The translations under genes were made by a program, and so were the position numbers. Shown here piece by piece: positions 1 through 8,789 of a DNA stretch of 64,000 nucleotides. Source of the stretch: Pseudomonas akapageensis (GTDB lineage Bacteria > Pseudomonadota > Gammaproteobacteria > Pseudomonadales > Pseudomonadaceae); contig NZ_VXCP01000016.1 of NCBI RefSeq assembly GCF_011355085.1, positions 265,117 to 329,116 on the forward strand, in the 5' to 3' direction. Below the pieces are notes generated by a model, which was not told the DNA's origin, made no database searches, and was given only the letters and a program-made list of their open reading frames with translations. The first letter of the stretch is position 1. Each line of letters opens with the position of its first letter.

Positions 1-1
1 C

Positions 2-322
2 AACGTGTCGTGCCTGGATATCACCTTGCAGACCGCTCGCGATACCGATGCGACCGAGGTCAACCGGGTCCTGCGCGAAGCCGCCTCGAGCGGCCCGCTC
101 AAGGGGCTGTTGGCCTACACTGAATTGCCGCACGCCAGTTGTGATTTCAACCACGATCCTCATTCGGCCATTGTCGATGCGAGTCAGACCCGTGTTTCCG
201 GCCCGAGGCTGGTTAACTTGCTGGCCTGGTTCGACAATGAATGGGGTTTTGCCAATCGCATGCTCGACGTTGCGGAGCACTATCTGCACGTCTTACACCA
301 ACCCAGCCTGCAAAAACTGTAA
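2..322 (+). CDS. epd: D-erythrose-4-phosphate dehydrogenase, C-terminal part
   Basis: This is the last ~106 codons of a GAPDH-family dehydrogenase; the 5' part lies before the window. The visible part carries the C-terminal catalytic-domain signature, with an FDNEWGFANRMLD stretch near the end that matches the family WYDNE.GYS.R motif. Epd oxidises erythrose-4-phosphate to 4-phosphoerythronate for pyridoxal phosphate synthesis. Its position 22 bp before pgk, in the usual Pseudomonas epd-pgk-fba order, favours Epd over the glycolytic GapA, but the C-terminus alone cannot fully separate the two. Confidence 0.85.
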   Translation, partial: NVSCLDITLQTARDTDATEVNRVLREAASSGPLKGLLAYTELPHASCDFNHDPHSAIVDASQTRVSGPRLVNLLAWFDNEWGFANRMLDVAEHYLHVLHQPSLQKL

Positions 323-344
323 ACAGCCCTGAAGGACTGCATTC

Positions 345-1508
345 ATGACCGTGTTGAAGATGACCGACCTCGATCTGCAAGGTAAACGCGTACTGATCCG
401 CGAAGACCTCAACGTCCCTGTGAAGGACGGCGTGGTCACCAGCGACGCGCGCATCCTTGCCTCGCTGCCGACCATCAAGCTGGCGCTGGAGAAAGGCGCG
501 GCCGTAATGGTTTGCTCGCACCTGGGGCGTCCGACCGAAGGCGAGTTCTCGGCCGAAAACAGCCTCAAGCCCGTTGCCGATTACCTCAGCAAGGCGCTGG
601 GCCGTGAAGTCCCGCTGGTTGCCGAGTACCTCGACGGCGTCGACGTGAAGGCCGGTGACATCGTCCTGTTCGAAAACGTGCGCTTCAACAAGGGCGAGAA
701 AAAGAACGCCGACGACCTGGCGCAAAAATACGCTGCGCTGTGCGACGTGTTCGTCATGGATGCCTTTGGCACCGCGCACCGTGCCGAGGGTTCGACCCAC
801 GGCGTGGCCAAATTTGCCAAGGTCGCTGCTGCCGGTCCTTTGCTGGCGGCCGAGCTGGAAGCACTGGGCAAGGCCCTGGGCGCTCCGGCCAAGCCAATGG
901 CTGCCATCGTTGCCGGCTCCAAGGTTTCCACCAAGCTGGACGTGCTCAACAGCCTGAGCCAGATCTGCGACCAGTTGATCGTCGGTGGCGGTATCGCCAA
1001 TACCTTCCTGGCGGCAGCCGGGCATAAAGTCGGCAAGTCCCTGTACGAGCCAGACCTGCTGGACACTGCCCGCGCCATCGCGGCCAAGGTCAGCGTGCCG
1101 CTGCCGGTCGACGTGGTGGTTGCCAAGGAGTTTGCCGAAAGCGCCGCTGCGACCGTCAAGCTGATCGCCGATGTGGCCGATGACGACATGATCCTGGACA
1201 TCGGGCCACAGACCGCCGCGAATTTCGCCGAGCTGTTGAAGTCGTCGAAAACCATCTTGTGGAACGGTCCCGTCGGAGTCTTCGAATTCGACCAGTTCGG
1301 CAACGGTACCAAGGTGCTGGCCAAGGCCATCGCCGAGAGCTCGGCGTTCTCGATTGCTGGTGGTGGCGACACCCTGGCGGCCATCGACAAGTATGGCGTT
1401 GCGTCTGATATCTCCTACATTTCGACCGGCGGCGGTGCTTTCCTCGAGTTCGTCGAAGGCAAGGTCCTGCCGGCTGTAGAAGTGCTGGAGCAACGGGCCA
1501 AGGCCTGA
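345..1508 (+). CDS. pgk: Phosphoglycerate kinase
   Basis: Full-length 387-residue phosphoglycerate kinase, a cytoplasmic glycolytic and gluconeogenic enzyme that transfers phosphate between 1,3-bisphosphoglycerate and ADP. The N-terminal substrate-binding signature ([12 protein letters not shown], about residues 14-25), the HLGRP loop, the NGPVGVFE segment and the C-terminal GGGDTLAA nucleotide-binding loop are all present. The length is usual for gamma-proteobacteria. It follows epd by 22 bp with a GAAGGA-type ribosome site, so it is probably co-transcribed with epd and perhaps with the genes up to fbaA. Confidence 0.98.
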   Translation: MTVLKMTDLDLQGKRVLIREDLNVPVKDGVVTSDARILASLPTIKLALEKGAAVMVCSHLGRPTEGEFSAENSLKPVADYLSKALGREVPLVAEYLDGVDVKAGDIVLFENVRFNKGEKKNADDLAQKYAALCDVFVMDAFGTAHRAEGSTHGVAKFAKVAAAGPLLAAELEALGKALGAPAKPMAAIVAGSKVSTKLDVLNSLSQICDQLIVGGGIANTFLAAAGHKVGKSLYEPDLLDTARAIAAKVSVPLPVDVVVAKEFAESAAATVKLIADVADDDMILDIGPQTAANFAELLKSSKTILWNGPVGVFEFDQFGNGTKVLAKAIAESSAFSIAGGGDTLAAIDKYGVASDISYISTGGGAFLEFVEGKVLPAVEVLEQRAKA

Positions 1509-1540
1509 TTCCCGGCATGCTCGGCAAAGGGAGAGTCCTG

Positions 1541-1762
1541 ATGGTCAAGGCATTGCCGCTACTCATCATTGCAGGCCTGGTCACCGGCTGCGCCAGTTCG
1601 TCGCAGCCGGCGTCGGAACAGACGCCAGGCCAGCCGAAAGGCGGCTGTTATCAGTCCGAGTGGCAGGCGGAAACAGTGCCAGTGATCAACAAGCGACTGG
1701 GCCCCGACGGCCTGGAAAAGTATGACGTCGAGAACCAGCAAAAAGCCCGCGGTTGTCCTTGA
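1541..1762 (+). CDS. Small putative lipoprotein
   Basis: This encodes 73 residues starting MVKALPLLIIAGLVTGCASS, a clear lipoprotein signal with the lipobox LVTGC, so the mature protein would start at Cys17. The start at 1541 is preferred over an in-frame upstream start because a GGGAGAG ribosome site lies 7-8 bp before it and the lipobox is then at the normal distance. The mature part is short, polar and has two more cysteines (in GGCY and near the C-terminus, RGCP) that could pair. I do not recognise the family. It sits between pgk and the next lipoprotein gene, 38 bp away. Confidence 0.75.
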   Translation: MVKALPLLIIAGLVTGCASSSQPASEQTPGQPKGGCYQSEWQAETVPVINKRLGPDGLEKYDVENQQKARGCP

Positions 1763-1800
1763 ACGATCCGGGCAGCTGCTGTTCTGATTAAGGATGTGTA

Positions 1801-2127
1801 ATGAAGGGACTTATAGCCCTGGCAGCAGTTGCAGTGCTCGGCGGTTGCGCAAGCTTCCAGAGCCAGACTCCGACGCCGGAAAACTGGACGCGCTGGGTTT
1901 GCGATACCCAGACCGAAGTGCTCTGGCGTTTTGCCGACACTGACCGTCAGCAAGTCGATGTACGCCTGGGTGGCGGTGATCAGGTGTATCGTTTGAAGTC
2001 TGAGCCCGGTGCATCGGGTGCGCTTTACAGCGATGGCGTCCTGGCGTTCCACACTAAAGGTGATGAAGGCCTGATTTACTGGGTCGCCACCAACGATTTG
2101 ATAGGCCGGGGCTGCAAGGCACCGTGA
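1801..2127 (+). CDS. MliC-like lipoprotein
   Basis: A 108-residue lipoprotein: the N-terminus has a hydrophobic stretch ending in VLGGC, giving a lipid-modified Cys16. The body resembles the MliC/PliC family of membrane-bound c-type lysozyme inhibitors: a WVCDTQTEVLWRF start, a central LGGGDQVYRLKSEPGASGALYSDG stretch in two parts and a K-G-D-E-G segment close to the end. MliC proteins sit in the outer membrane facing the periplasm and protect peptidoglycan from host lysozyme. The assignment rests on motif resemblance. It lies between pgk and fbaA and may be carried on the same transcript. Confidence 0.65.
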   Translation: MKGLIALAAVAVLGGCASFQSQTPTPENWTRWVCDTQTEVLWRFADTDRQQVDVRLGGGDQVYRLKSEPGASGALYSDGVLAFHTKGDEGLIYWVATNDLIGRGCKAP

Positions 2128-2228
2128 CTGGCCGGATCGGCTCGAGCCGATCCACACTACTTGAATAGCAGCCGCCGCTACGGCAGGCTTGCACGATTAA
2201 CGACCCTCGTCCGGGAGAGATACAGATA

Positions 2229-3293
2229 ATGGCACTCATTAGCATGCGCCAGATGTTGGACCACGCCGCTGAATTCGGTTACGGCGTTCCAGCTTTCAAC
2301 GTCAACAACCTTGAGCAGATGCGCGCCATCATGGAAGCCGCTGACAAGACTGACTCTCCGGTGATCGTCCAGGCTTCGGCCGGTGCACGTAAATACGCCG
2401 GCGCGCCTTTCCTGCGTCACCTGATCCTGGCCGCAATCGAAGAATTCCCGCATATCCCGGTGTGCATGCACCAGGACCACGGCACCAGCCCTGACGTCTG
2501 CCAGCGCTCGATCCAGCTGGGCTTCAGCTCGGTAATGATGGACGGTTCCCTGGGTGAAGACGGCAAGACGCCGACCGACTATGACTACAACGTCCGTGTG
2601 ACCCAACAGACCGTGGCCATGGCTCACGCCTGTGGCGTGTCGGTAGAAGGCGAGCTGGGCTGCCTGGGCTCCCTGGAAACCGGTATGGCCGGTGAAGAAG
2701 ACGGCATCGGCGCTGAAGGCGTTCTGGATCACAGCCAAATGCTGACCGACCCGGAAGAAGCCGCTGACTTCGTCAAGCGCACTCAGGTCGACGCTCTGGC
2801 CATCGCCATTGGCACCAGCCACGGTGCCTACAAGTTCACCAAGCCACCTACCGGTGACGTGCTGGCCATCGACCGCATCAAGGAAATCCACAAGCGCATC
2901 CCCAACACTCACCTGGTGATGCACGGTTCTTCCTCGGTACCGCAAGAGTGGCTGGCGATCATCAACCAGTACGGCGGTGACATCAAAGAGACCTACGGCG
3001 TACCGGTTGAAGAAATCGTCGAAGGCATCAAGTACGGCGTGCGCAAGGTCAACATCGACACCGACCTGCGCCTGGCTTCCACCGGCGCCATGCGTCGCCT
3101 GATGGCCACCAACCCGAGCGAGTTCGACCCGCGCAAATTCTTCGGTGCCACCGTCACCGCCATGCGTGATGTCTGCATCGCCCGTTACGAAGCTTTCGGC
3201 ACCGCCGGCAACGCCTCGAAGATCAAGCCGATCTCCCTGGAAGGCATGTACCAGCGTTACCTCAAGGGTGAGCTGAACGCCAAGGTCAACTGA
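2229..3293 (+). CDS. fbaA: Class II fructose-1,6-bisphosphate aldolase
   Basis: This encodes 354 residues of a zinc-dependent aldolase of the Calvin-cycle-like class II subtype, which interconverts fructose-1,6-bisphosphate and the two triose phosphates. Visible family elements are the N-terminal [14 protein letters not shown], the metal and proton-transfer region [11 protein letters not shown], the glycine-rich phosphate-binding stretch around [19 protein letters not shown], and the C-terminal [13 protein letters not shown] that binds the second phosphate. A GGGAGAG ribosome site precedes the start. A strong terminator at 3309 closes the cluster. Confidence 0.97.
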   Translation: MALISMRQMLDHAAEFGYGVPAFNVNNLEQMRAIMEAADKTDSPVIVQASAGARKYAGAPFLRHLILAAIEEFPHIPVCMHQDHGTSPDVCQRSIQLGFSSVMMDGSLGEDGKTPTDYDYNVRVTQQTVAMAHACGVSVEGELGCLGSLETGMAGEEDGIGAEGVLDHSQMLTDPEEAADFVKRTQVDALAIAIGTSHGAYKFTKPPTGDVLAIDRIKEIHKRIPNTHLVMHGSSSVPQEWLAIINQYGGDIKETYGVPVEEIVEGIKYGVRKVNIDTDLRLASTGAMRRLMATNPSEFDPRKFFGATVTAMRDVCIARYEAFGTAGNASKIKPISLEGMYQRYLKGELNAKVN

Positions 3294-3308
3294 GTTCGAC
3301 CCGGTATG

Positions 3309-3337
3309 AAAAAACCCGCAGCGATGCGGGTTTTTTT
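3309..3337. terminator. Intrinsic terminator after fbaA (bidirectional)
   Basis: The six-base stem CCCGCA/TGCGGG with a four-base loop (3315-3330) is flanked by A-runs and followed by seven T. It sits 16 bp after the fbaA stop and 12 bp before the stop of the convergent alginate lyase gene. The A-run on the left and T-run on the right let it serve both strands. Confidence 0.9.
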
Positions 3338-3348
3338 ATGCGCGGGGT

Positions 3349-4020
3349 TCAGGTCTTGTTGTGATCGATATCCAGCTTATAGAACGTCACTTTCCCGCCC
3401 TCGCTGGTGTAGCCGGTATTGTCCTGGGTATAGACACCGGCCTTGAAGTACAGCGGCTTGTCGCGCCAGGTCTTGCTGATCGGGCTATCCCAGTGAGAGC
3501 CGGCCGCCGCAATACCCAACGCGCCACCCGGACTCAGGTGAATCAAGTAGGAAAACTGCCTGTTGAGCGCCACGTTCTCGGCGATGATGATGACCCGGCC
3601 TTCATCGTCGTCGGGGCGGATGCGGACCTTGGCAACGATGTTGCCTCTGTTTGTGCTGCTCTTGTACTGGTACTCCACCTTCACAAGAGGCTTGGTACTT
3701 CCGTAGGCGTGTATCTGGCCGATCACGACCTTGCCTGATGAGGGCACCTGGTTCACGGCCAGGGTCGCCCTGAGCAAGTTATCTGCGCTTGGGTAAGTCC
3801 AATTGTGCAAGGTGCCATTGGAATAGGTTTCGCGAAGTTCGGTGCGAGGGTAGATGGCATTCTCGGTTTTCGAACCGGTGACCGGTGCCCAGAAGAACAG
3901 CGTGCCGTTCTCGGAATTGAAGTATTGGTCCTTGAAACCATTGACCAGGCGGGGGGTGTCGATGGTGGCAGGTGGGCTGCCGACAGGAACGCTCAAGTTC
4001 CAGGTAGCGAGGTCAATCAT
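3349..4020 (-). CDS. Polysaccharide lyase family 7 alginate lyase
   Basis: A 223-residue PL7 lyase, which cleaves alginate by beta-elimination. The three conserved PL7 blocks are in order: RTELRE (residues 59-64), QIH (102-104) and YFKAGVY (191-197); the arginine, glutamine-histidine and tyrosine of these blocks form the family's active site. The start at 4020 is chosen over a longer in-frame ORF because an AGAAGG ribosome site lies just upstream and 223 residues is the expected size for the single-domain Pseudomonas enzyme. No signal peptide is visible, so it may stay inside the cell or leave by another route. The 313 bp between it and the next divergent gene hold no other ORF I would support, and probably both promoters. 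Confidence 0.9.
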   Translation of the reverse strand: MIDLATWNLSVPVGSPPATIDTPRLVNGFKDQYFNSENGTLFFWAPVTGSKTENAIYPRTELRETYSNGTLHNWTYPSADNLLRATLAVNQVPSSGKVVIGQIHAYGSTKPLVKVEYQYKSSTNRGNIVAKVRIRPDDDEGRVIIIAENVALNRQFSYLIHLSPGGALGIAAAGSHWDSPISKTWRDKPLYFKAGVYTQDNTGYTSEGGKVTFYKLDIDHNKT

Positions 4021-4333
4021 GTTCAACCTTCTCGTCATGCACGACCTGAAACGGCCGGAAAAATCGACCCGATGGCTTTGGCACGGGCTTGCGCGGCGGT
4101 CTTTATATCGCCTGGCAGCCGGATTGTTAATGCTGTTTTGCCGAGCGCAGGGCGGCTGGCTTTTTGCTACGACTGCTGCATGCCCGGCAGGAGCGGCGTT
4201 GCGGGCTATGACCGTTAGTCGGTTCGGGGGCAATTAATGGCGTGATGGCACTTTGGTTACTTCAGCTTTATTGGATCCACGGCTAGAGTTAGTTTCAGCC
4301 AAACTCCGGTATGTCTCTGCAACGAGAAGCAGC

Positions 4334-6454
4334 ATGGAATGCGTGCAACCCCAGACTCACGATGGCGACTCGGTGATACTGGTCGTCGATGATTATGTCG
4401 AAAACCTGATCAGCATGCGTGCTCTGCTCGAGCGTCATGACTGGAAGGTGTTGACTGCACAATCAGGCGTCGAGGCGCTCAACGCCTTGCTTGAGCAAGA
4501 AGTCGACCTGGTGCTGCTCGATGTACAGATGCCCGGCATGGATGGCTTCGAAGTGGCGCGTTTGATGCGCGGCAGCCAGCGTACATGCCTGACGCCCATC
4601 ATCTTCCTGACGGCCAACGAGCAATCCCAGTCTGCCGTTCTCCAGGGCTATGCCAGTGGTGCCGTGGATTATCTGTTCAAACCCTTCGACCCGCAGATCC
4701 TCAAACCCAAAGTACAGGCACTGCTGGAACATCAACGTGATCGGCGTGCGCTGCAGCGCCTAACCCATGATCTGGAAGCGGCCAGGGCATTCAACGCTTC
4801 GGTTCTGGAGAACGCCGCCGAAGGTATTCTGGTGGTCGATGAAAGCGGCCGGATCAGTTTTGCCAACCCGGCCATTTCGCGCCTGCTCAACGCCACGGTG
4901 CAGGAATTGCAGGGTGTGGAACTGTTGCGGTTCATCCAGTCGCCACCGGTGACCATTTGGCGTGAGTCGGCGTTTTACCGGGCTTATCTCAATCATGACA
5001 CCTACAGGGTTCATGATGCGGTACTGCGCACCGCGCCTGGCCAGCTGTTGCCGGTGGCCTTGTCTTGCGCGCCATTGCCCGGAGAGCAGCGGGCCATGGT
5101 GGTGACGATTCTGGATATGTCGGTGGTACGCAGCCTGCACCAGCAGCTCGAGTATCAGGCCGTGACCGACCCCTTGACCGGTCTGCTCAACCGCCGCGGT
5201 TTTTATCAGACCGCGGAAAGTACGCTATTGCGTAACGAGCGCTCGGACAATGTACAGGCGTTGCTCTACCTGGACCTCGATGGCTTCAAACGCATCAATG
5301 ACTGCCATGGGCATGATGCGGGTGATCGAGTGCTGCGCTGGGTTGCAGAGCAGTTGAAGGAGTGCCTGCGCCCCTATGATGTCGTGGCGCGCATGGGAGG
5401 GGATGAATTCACCGCGTTGCTCGATTCGCTGGAGTATCCCGAACAAGCCGCCAACGTCGCGGAAAAGCTCATCGAGCGCATGTCGGTCTGCCGCCAGATT
5501 GACGGTCTGGATGTCACCCTGGGTGTCAGCATCGGGATCGCGACCTATCCCGAATGCAGCGCTACGCTCGATGGTTTGCTGCGCGCAGCCGACGCCGCCA
5601 TGTACGCCGCCAAGCAGGCCGGGCGGCAGCAGTATCGCTTCTATGATCAGGACCTCAACGGAAGGGCCCGCTCGCGGTTGTTGCTTGAGAGCAGCGTGCG
5701 CAGCGCGATCGAGAACAAAAACTTCACGATGGTGTATCAGCCGCAGGTGGCACTCGAAGGCGGGCGCCTGCGAGGATTCGAGGCATTGCTGCGCTGGCAC
5801 CATCCCAGCGTCGGTGATGTTTCGCCAGGCCTGTTTATTCCATTGCTGGAGGAGGCTCGCCTGATCAATCAGCTGAGCAGCTGGATCTATTCCGAGGCTG
5901 CAGTCCAGCGCAGATCCTGGAAAGGCCGTTTCGCTCCGGACCTGGTGTTGAGTGTGAGCCTGAGTAACGCGCAATTCACCTTGCCCAACCTGGTCACCGA
6001 GTTGCGGCATGTGATTGCCTGTAACGAGTTGCAGCCCTGGCAGTTGGAAGTCGAGGTAACCGAGAGGATCTTGATGCTGAATCTGGAAGAGTCCGGCAAG
6101 CAACTGCGACGTCTGCGTGAGTTGGGCGTGCGCATTGCCCTGGATGATTTTGGAGCGGCAAACTGTTCCTTGAGCCTACTGCGTGATTTCCCGATCGATA
6201 CCCTCAAGCTTGACCGGAATCTGATCGCGCAGGTCACGCAATCGCCCCGCGACGATGCCTTGGTGCGCAGTATTATCGACCTGTGCAGGCAGTATGAAGT
6301 GGCCGTGATTGCCCAAGGAGTCGAGACCTCGAAACAATCCCGCTGGTTGAGGGATAACGGTTGTGAATTCGTCCAGGGCTTGCTTGTGGCCCAGCCAATG
6401 ACGGTTGAAGACGTCGATGGTTTTCCGATGAGGTTTGACTGGGGGGCGCTTTAG
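4334..6454 (+). CDS. Response regulator with PAS, GGDEF and degenerate EAL domains
   Basis: A 706-residue cytoplasmic signalling protein. Order: receiver domain (about 12-135, phospho-acceptor Asp63 in LLDVQMPG), a PAS-like region (about 160-280), a GGDEF domain (motif at 355-359) and an EAL domain (EAL at 483-485). The GGDEF half looks able to make cyclic di-GMP: the motif is intact and an RPYD inhibitory site (346-349) lies exactly five residues before it. The EAL half keeps EAL, the EVTE pair, DDFG and LKLD, but the VNLS asparagine is Ser542 and the catalytic glutamate of the AEGVET block is Gln661. The ATG at 4334 is preferred because of a GAGAAG ribosome site. No partner kinase gene is adjacent. 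Confidence 0.93.
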   Translation: MECVQPQTHDGDSVILVVDDYVENLISMRALLERHDWKVLTAQSGVEALNALLEQEVDLVLLDVQMPGMDGFEVARLMRGSQRTCLTPIIFLTANEQSQSAVLQGYASGAVDYLFKPFDPQILKPKVQALLEHQRDRRALQRLTHDLEAARAFNASVLENAAEGILVVDESGRISFANPAISRLLNATVQELQGVELLRFIQSPPVTIWRESAFYRAYLNHDTYRVHDAVLRTAPGQLLPVALSCAPLPGEQRAMVVTILDMSVVRSLHQQLEYQAVTDPLTGLLNRRGFYQTAESTLLRNERSDNVQALLYLDLDGFKRINDCHGHDAGDRVLRWVAEQLKECLRPYDVVARMGGDEFTALLDSLEYPEQAANVAEKLIERMSVCRQIDGLDVTLGVSIGIATYPECSATLDGLLRAADAAMYAAKQAGRQQYRFYDQDLNGRARSRLLLESSVRSAIENKNFTMVYQPQVALEGGRLRGFEALLRWHHPSVGDVSPGLFIPLLEEARLINQLSSWIYSEAAVQRRSWKGRFAPDLVLSVSLSNAQFTLPNLVTELRHVIACNELQPWQLEVEVTERILMLNLEESGKQLRRLRELGVRIALDDFGAANCSLSLLRDFPIDTLKLDRNLIAQVTQSPRDDALVRSIIDLCRQYEVAVIAQGVETSKQSRWLRDNGCEFVQGLLVAQPMTVEDVDGFPMRFDWGAL

Positions 6455-6494
6455 TTCGATACACTGATGCTTCCACCCTATCTATCGCTGCCCC

Positions 6495-7007
6495 ATGACC
6501 CCGCTCAAGTACCTGCAAGCCTACCCTCAGACCCTGCAAGATCAGGTGCGCCAGATGATCGCCCAGGACCGCCTGGGTGCGTATTTGCAGCAGCGCTATC
6601 CCGATCGCCATGCCGTGCAGAGCGACAAGGCACTCTATGCCTACGTATTGGCCTTGAAGCAGGCGCATTTGCGCAACGCGCCAAACCTGGACAAGGTGTT
6701 GTTCGACAACCGCCTGGATCTGACGCACCGGGCGCTGGGCTTGCACACGGCGGTCTCTCGCGTACAAGGTGGCAAGCTGAAGGCCAAGAAGGAAATCCGC
6801 ATCGCCTCGTTGTTCAAGGAGGCTGCACCGCAGTTTCTGCGAATGATCGTGGTGCACGAACTGGCGCACTTGAAAGAGTCGGACCACAACAAGGCGTTCT
6901 ACCAGCTCTGCGAGTACATGCAGCCCGGTTATCACCAGTTGGAGTTCGACTTGCGCGTCTACCTGACTTACCGTGACCTGCCCGGCGTCGCCATTACTGC
7001 TCCGTGA
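6495..7007 (+). CDS. YgjP-like metal-dependent hydrolase
   Basis: 170 residues with a zinc metallopeptidase core: HELAH (residues 121-125) followed by H131 in the stretch KESDHNKAF, the pattern of the YgjP-like M48-related family (DUF45). The two HELAH histidines and the downstream histidine should hold the zinc and Glu122 should act as base. The substrate is unknown in this family. There is no signal peptide or membrane segment. It starts 40 bp after the GGDEF-EAL gene and is followed 16 bp later by a small winged-helix gene, so the three could share a transcript. Confidence 0.85.
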   Translation: MTPLKYLQAYPQTLQDQVRQMIAQDRLGAYLQQRYPDRHAVQSDKALYAYVLALKQAHLRNAPNLDKVLFDNRLDLTHRALGLHTAVSRVQGGKLKAKKEIRIASLFKEAAPQFLRMIVVHELAHLKESDHNKAFYQLCEYMQPGYHQLEFDLRVYLTYRDLPGVAITAP

Positions 7008-7023
7008 CCAACAAGGATTTTCG

Positions 7024-7320
7024 ATGGAAGTCAGCAAGACCAAAACCAGCTTCTACCGCCGCCTGTACGTGGCCTGGCTGATCGACAGCCAGGTCGCCAC
7101 CAGTGTTCCGGCCCTGACGGAGGTCACCGGAATGCCGCGGCGCACGGCCCAGGACACCATCGCGGCCATGGCCGAGCTGGATATCATTTGCGAGTTCGAA
7201 CAGCAGGACGGCGCCCGCAACCATGCCGGGAACTACCGCATACGTGATTGGGGAGCCATCGACAAACGCTGGATCGCCCAACACCTGGAGCAGATCAAGC
7301 AGGTGCTCGGTTACCCGTGA
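7024..7320 (+). CDS. Small winged-helix DNA-binding protein
   Basis: 98 residues with a probable winged helix-turn-helix: the segment VPALTEVTGMPRRTAQDTI looks like helix-turn-recognition helix and is followed by a short beta-wing (CEFEQQDGARNHAGNYRI). It resembles the HTH_43 group of small Pseudomonas proteins. The start at 7024 follows AAGGATTTTCG, a good ribosome site. The 3' end overlaps that of the convergent acetyltransferase gene by 10 bp. Targets and role are unknown. Confidence 0.75.
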   Translation: MEVSKTKTSFYRRLYVAWLIDSQVATSVPALTEVTGMPRRTAQDTIAAMAELDIICEFEQQDGARNHAGNYRIRDWGAIDKRWIAQHLEQIKQVLGYP

Positions 7321-7772
7321 TGGCCGCGGCGCATGCCGATGTGCGGGATGTTGTCCTCGAGGTACTCGGTGCCTGTCGCTACAAAGCCATAACCGGCGTA
7401 ATAGGCTTGCAGGTGAGCCTGGGCCGACAGGTAGACCGGTAGTTCAGGCCAGCGTTTTTCGGCTTGCTTGAGCGCTTGCTCCATCAACGCGTGGCCAAGC
7501 CTTTGACCGCGAGCGGCCGCAGCGACCACCACACGGCCGATCACCACGTCACCGCCCTGAGTCTCGGGATCGAGCAAGCGCAAGTAGGCGACCAGCTCGC
7601 CATCCTGCCAGCCCATCAGATGGCAGGTATCCCCTTGCAGATCCTGGCCATCGACGTCCTGATAAGGGCAATTCTGTTCAACCACGAATACTTCCGTGCG
7701 CAGCTTCAGGATGGCGTAGAGTTGCTCCTTGCCGAGGTCCTCGTGATGTTTGCAGATCCAGTCGATGGACAT
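7311..7772 (-). CDS. ElaA-like GNAT N-acetyltransferase
   Basis: 153 residues of the GNAT fold. The N-terminus (YAILKLRTEVFVVEQNCPYQDVDGQD) is the hallmark of the ElaA subgroup, and VIGRVVVAAAARGQRLGHAL is motif A, which binds the acetyl-CoA pyrophosphate. The start at 7772 is chosen because AAGGAAACC lies just upstream; a longer ORF to 7847 adds a tail without family resemblance. The substrate is not known for ElaA proteins. Confidence 0.85.
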   Translation of the reverse strand: MSIDWICKHHEDLGKEQLYAILKLRTEVFVVEQNCPYQDVDGQDLQGDTCHLMGWQDGELVAYLRLLDPETQGGDVVIGRVVVAAAARGQRLGHALMEQALKQAEKRWPELPVYLSAQAHLQAYYAGYGFVATGTEYLEDNIPHIGMRRGHHG

Positions 7773-8051
7773 GATGGTTTCCTTGAATAGATGACGGACC
7801 CTTCGATCATAAAGCGAGATCGGGCTGTGTCGCATCGCTGAAATCAATTGAATCCCTTTTTTCTGTGCAACTCCAGGAAACGGTGGAGCAGCCGTGCTAG
7901 AGGGGCCGCCGATCGGTGGCTGAAATCGCGGTCGAAAAGTGAAGGCATTTTGCTATTTATGCCGCTGCCCCAATCCGACTTCTTTGTGTAATCTGCATTC
8001 GGACGATAGTGCTAACGCTCTAACGATTTGGCCCGTTATAGGATCTTGAGC

Positions 8052-8789
8052 ATGCTGCAATCGCTTCGAGTCTTGGGATTGCTCGGGATGCTACTGATGG
8101 CGGGTACGGCCTCGGCCGATCGGCTGCGCCTGGTGGCGGATGCCTGGCCGCCTTTCACCGATGCGACCATGGTCAATGGCGGGCTCGCCACCGACATCGT
8201 CAGCACGGCATTGGCTCGCGCCGGCTTTGCCAGCGAGTTCGAACAAGTGCCGTGGGCGCGCGCCATGCTCGGGTTGGGCGAAGGGCGCTACGATGTGCTG
8301 GTGAGTGCCTGGTACAGCGAGGAGCGGACCCGATTGGGCCAGTTCTCGTCCGGTTACCTGGTGAACCGGATTCGCCTGCTCAAACGCAAGGACGACGCCG
8401 TTGATTACAACGCGCTGGCTGATCTTTATTCGCTGCCCGTTGCCGTAGTGCGCGGCTACGCCTATTCCCCGCCTTTCGACAACGATGAAAAGGTGCTCAA
8501 GGTGCCGGTGCACAGCTTCTCGATGGCGGCCAAGATGCTGGCCGCAGGGCGAGTAAAGCTGACCCTGGAAGATGAGTACGTCGCCCGCTATTACCTGGCG
8601 CGCGAGACACCGCGCCTGCGCAACCGCCTGGAGTTCCTGCCCAAGCCCCTGAGCGAGAACAGCCTGCATATCCTGGTGAGCCTGAAGCACCCGGAGCACC
8701 AACGGATCGTCGCCGGTTTCGACAAGGCCATTGCCGAAATGAAAGCCGATGGTACCTACGAGCGTCTGCTCCAACAGCATGGCATGTGA
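8052..8789 (+). CDS. Periplasmic solute-binding protein (family 3)
   Basis: 245 residues with a clear signal peptide (hydrophobic stretch then GTASADRL; cleavage after ASA near residue 20). The mature part begins LRLVADAWPPFTD, the typical start of bacterial extracellular solute-binding family 3, which bind amino acids or similar polar solutes. The end (DKAIAEMKADGTYERLLQQ) is the equally typical C-terminus. No permease or ATPase gene is adjacent; orphan proteins of this type are common in Pseudomonas and the ligand cannot be read from the sequence. It abuts the convergent yccS gene with no gap. Confidence 0.85.
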   Translation: MLQSLRVLGLLGMLLMAGTASADRLRLVADAWPPFTDATMVNGGLATDIVSTALARAGFASEFEQVPWARAMLGLGEGRYDVLVSAWYSEERTRLGQFSSGYLVNRIRLLKRKDDAVDYNALADLYSLPVAVVRGYAYSPPFDNDEKVLKVPVHSFSMAAKMLAAGRVKLTLEDEYVARYYLARETPRLRNRLEFLPKPLSENSLHILVSLKHPEHQRIVAGFDKAIAEMKADGTYERLLQQHGM

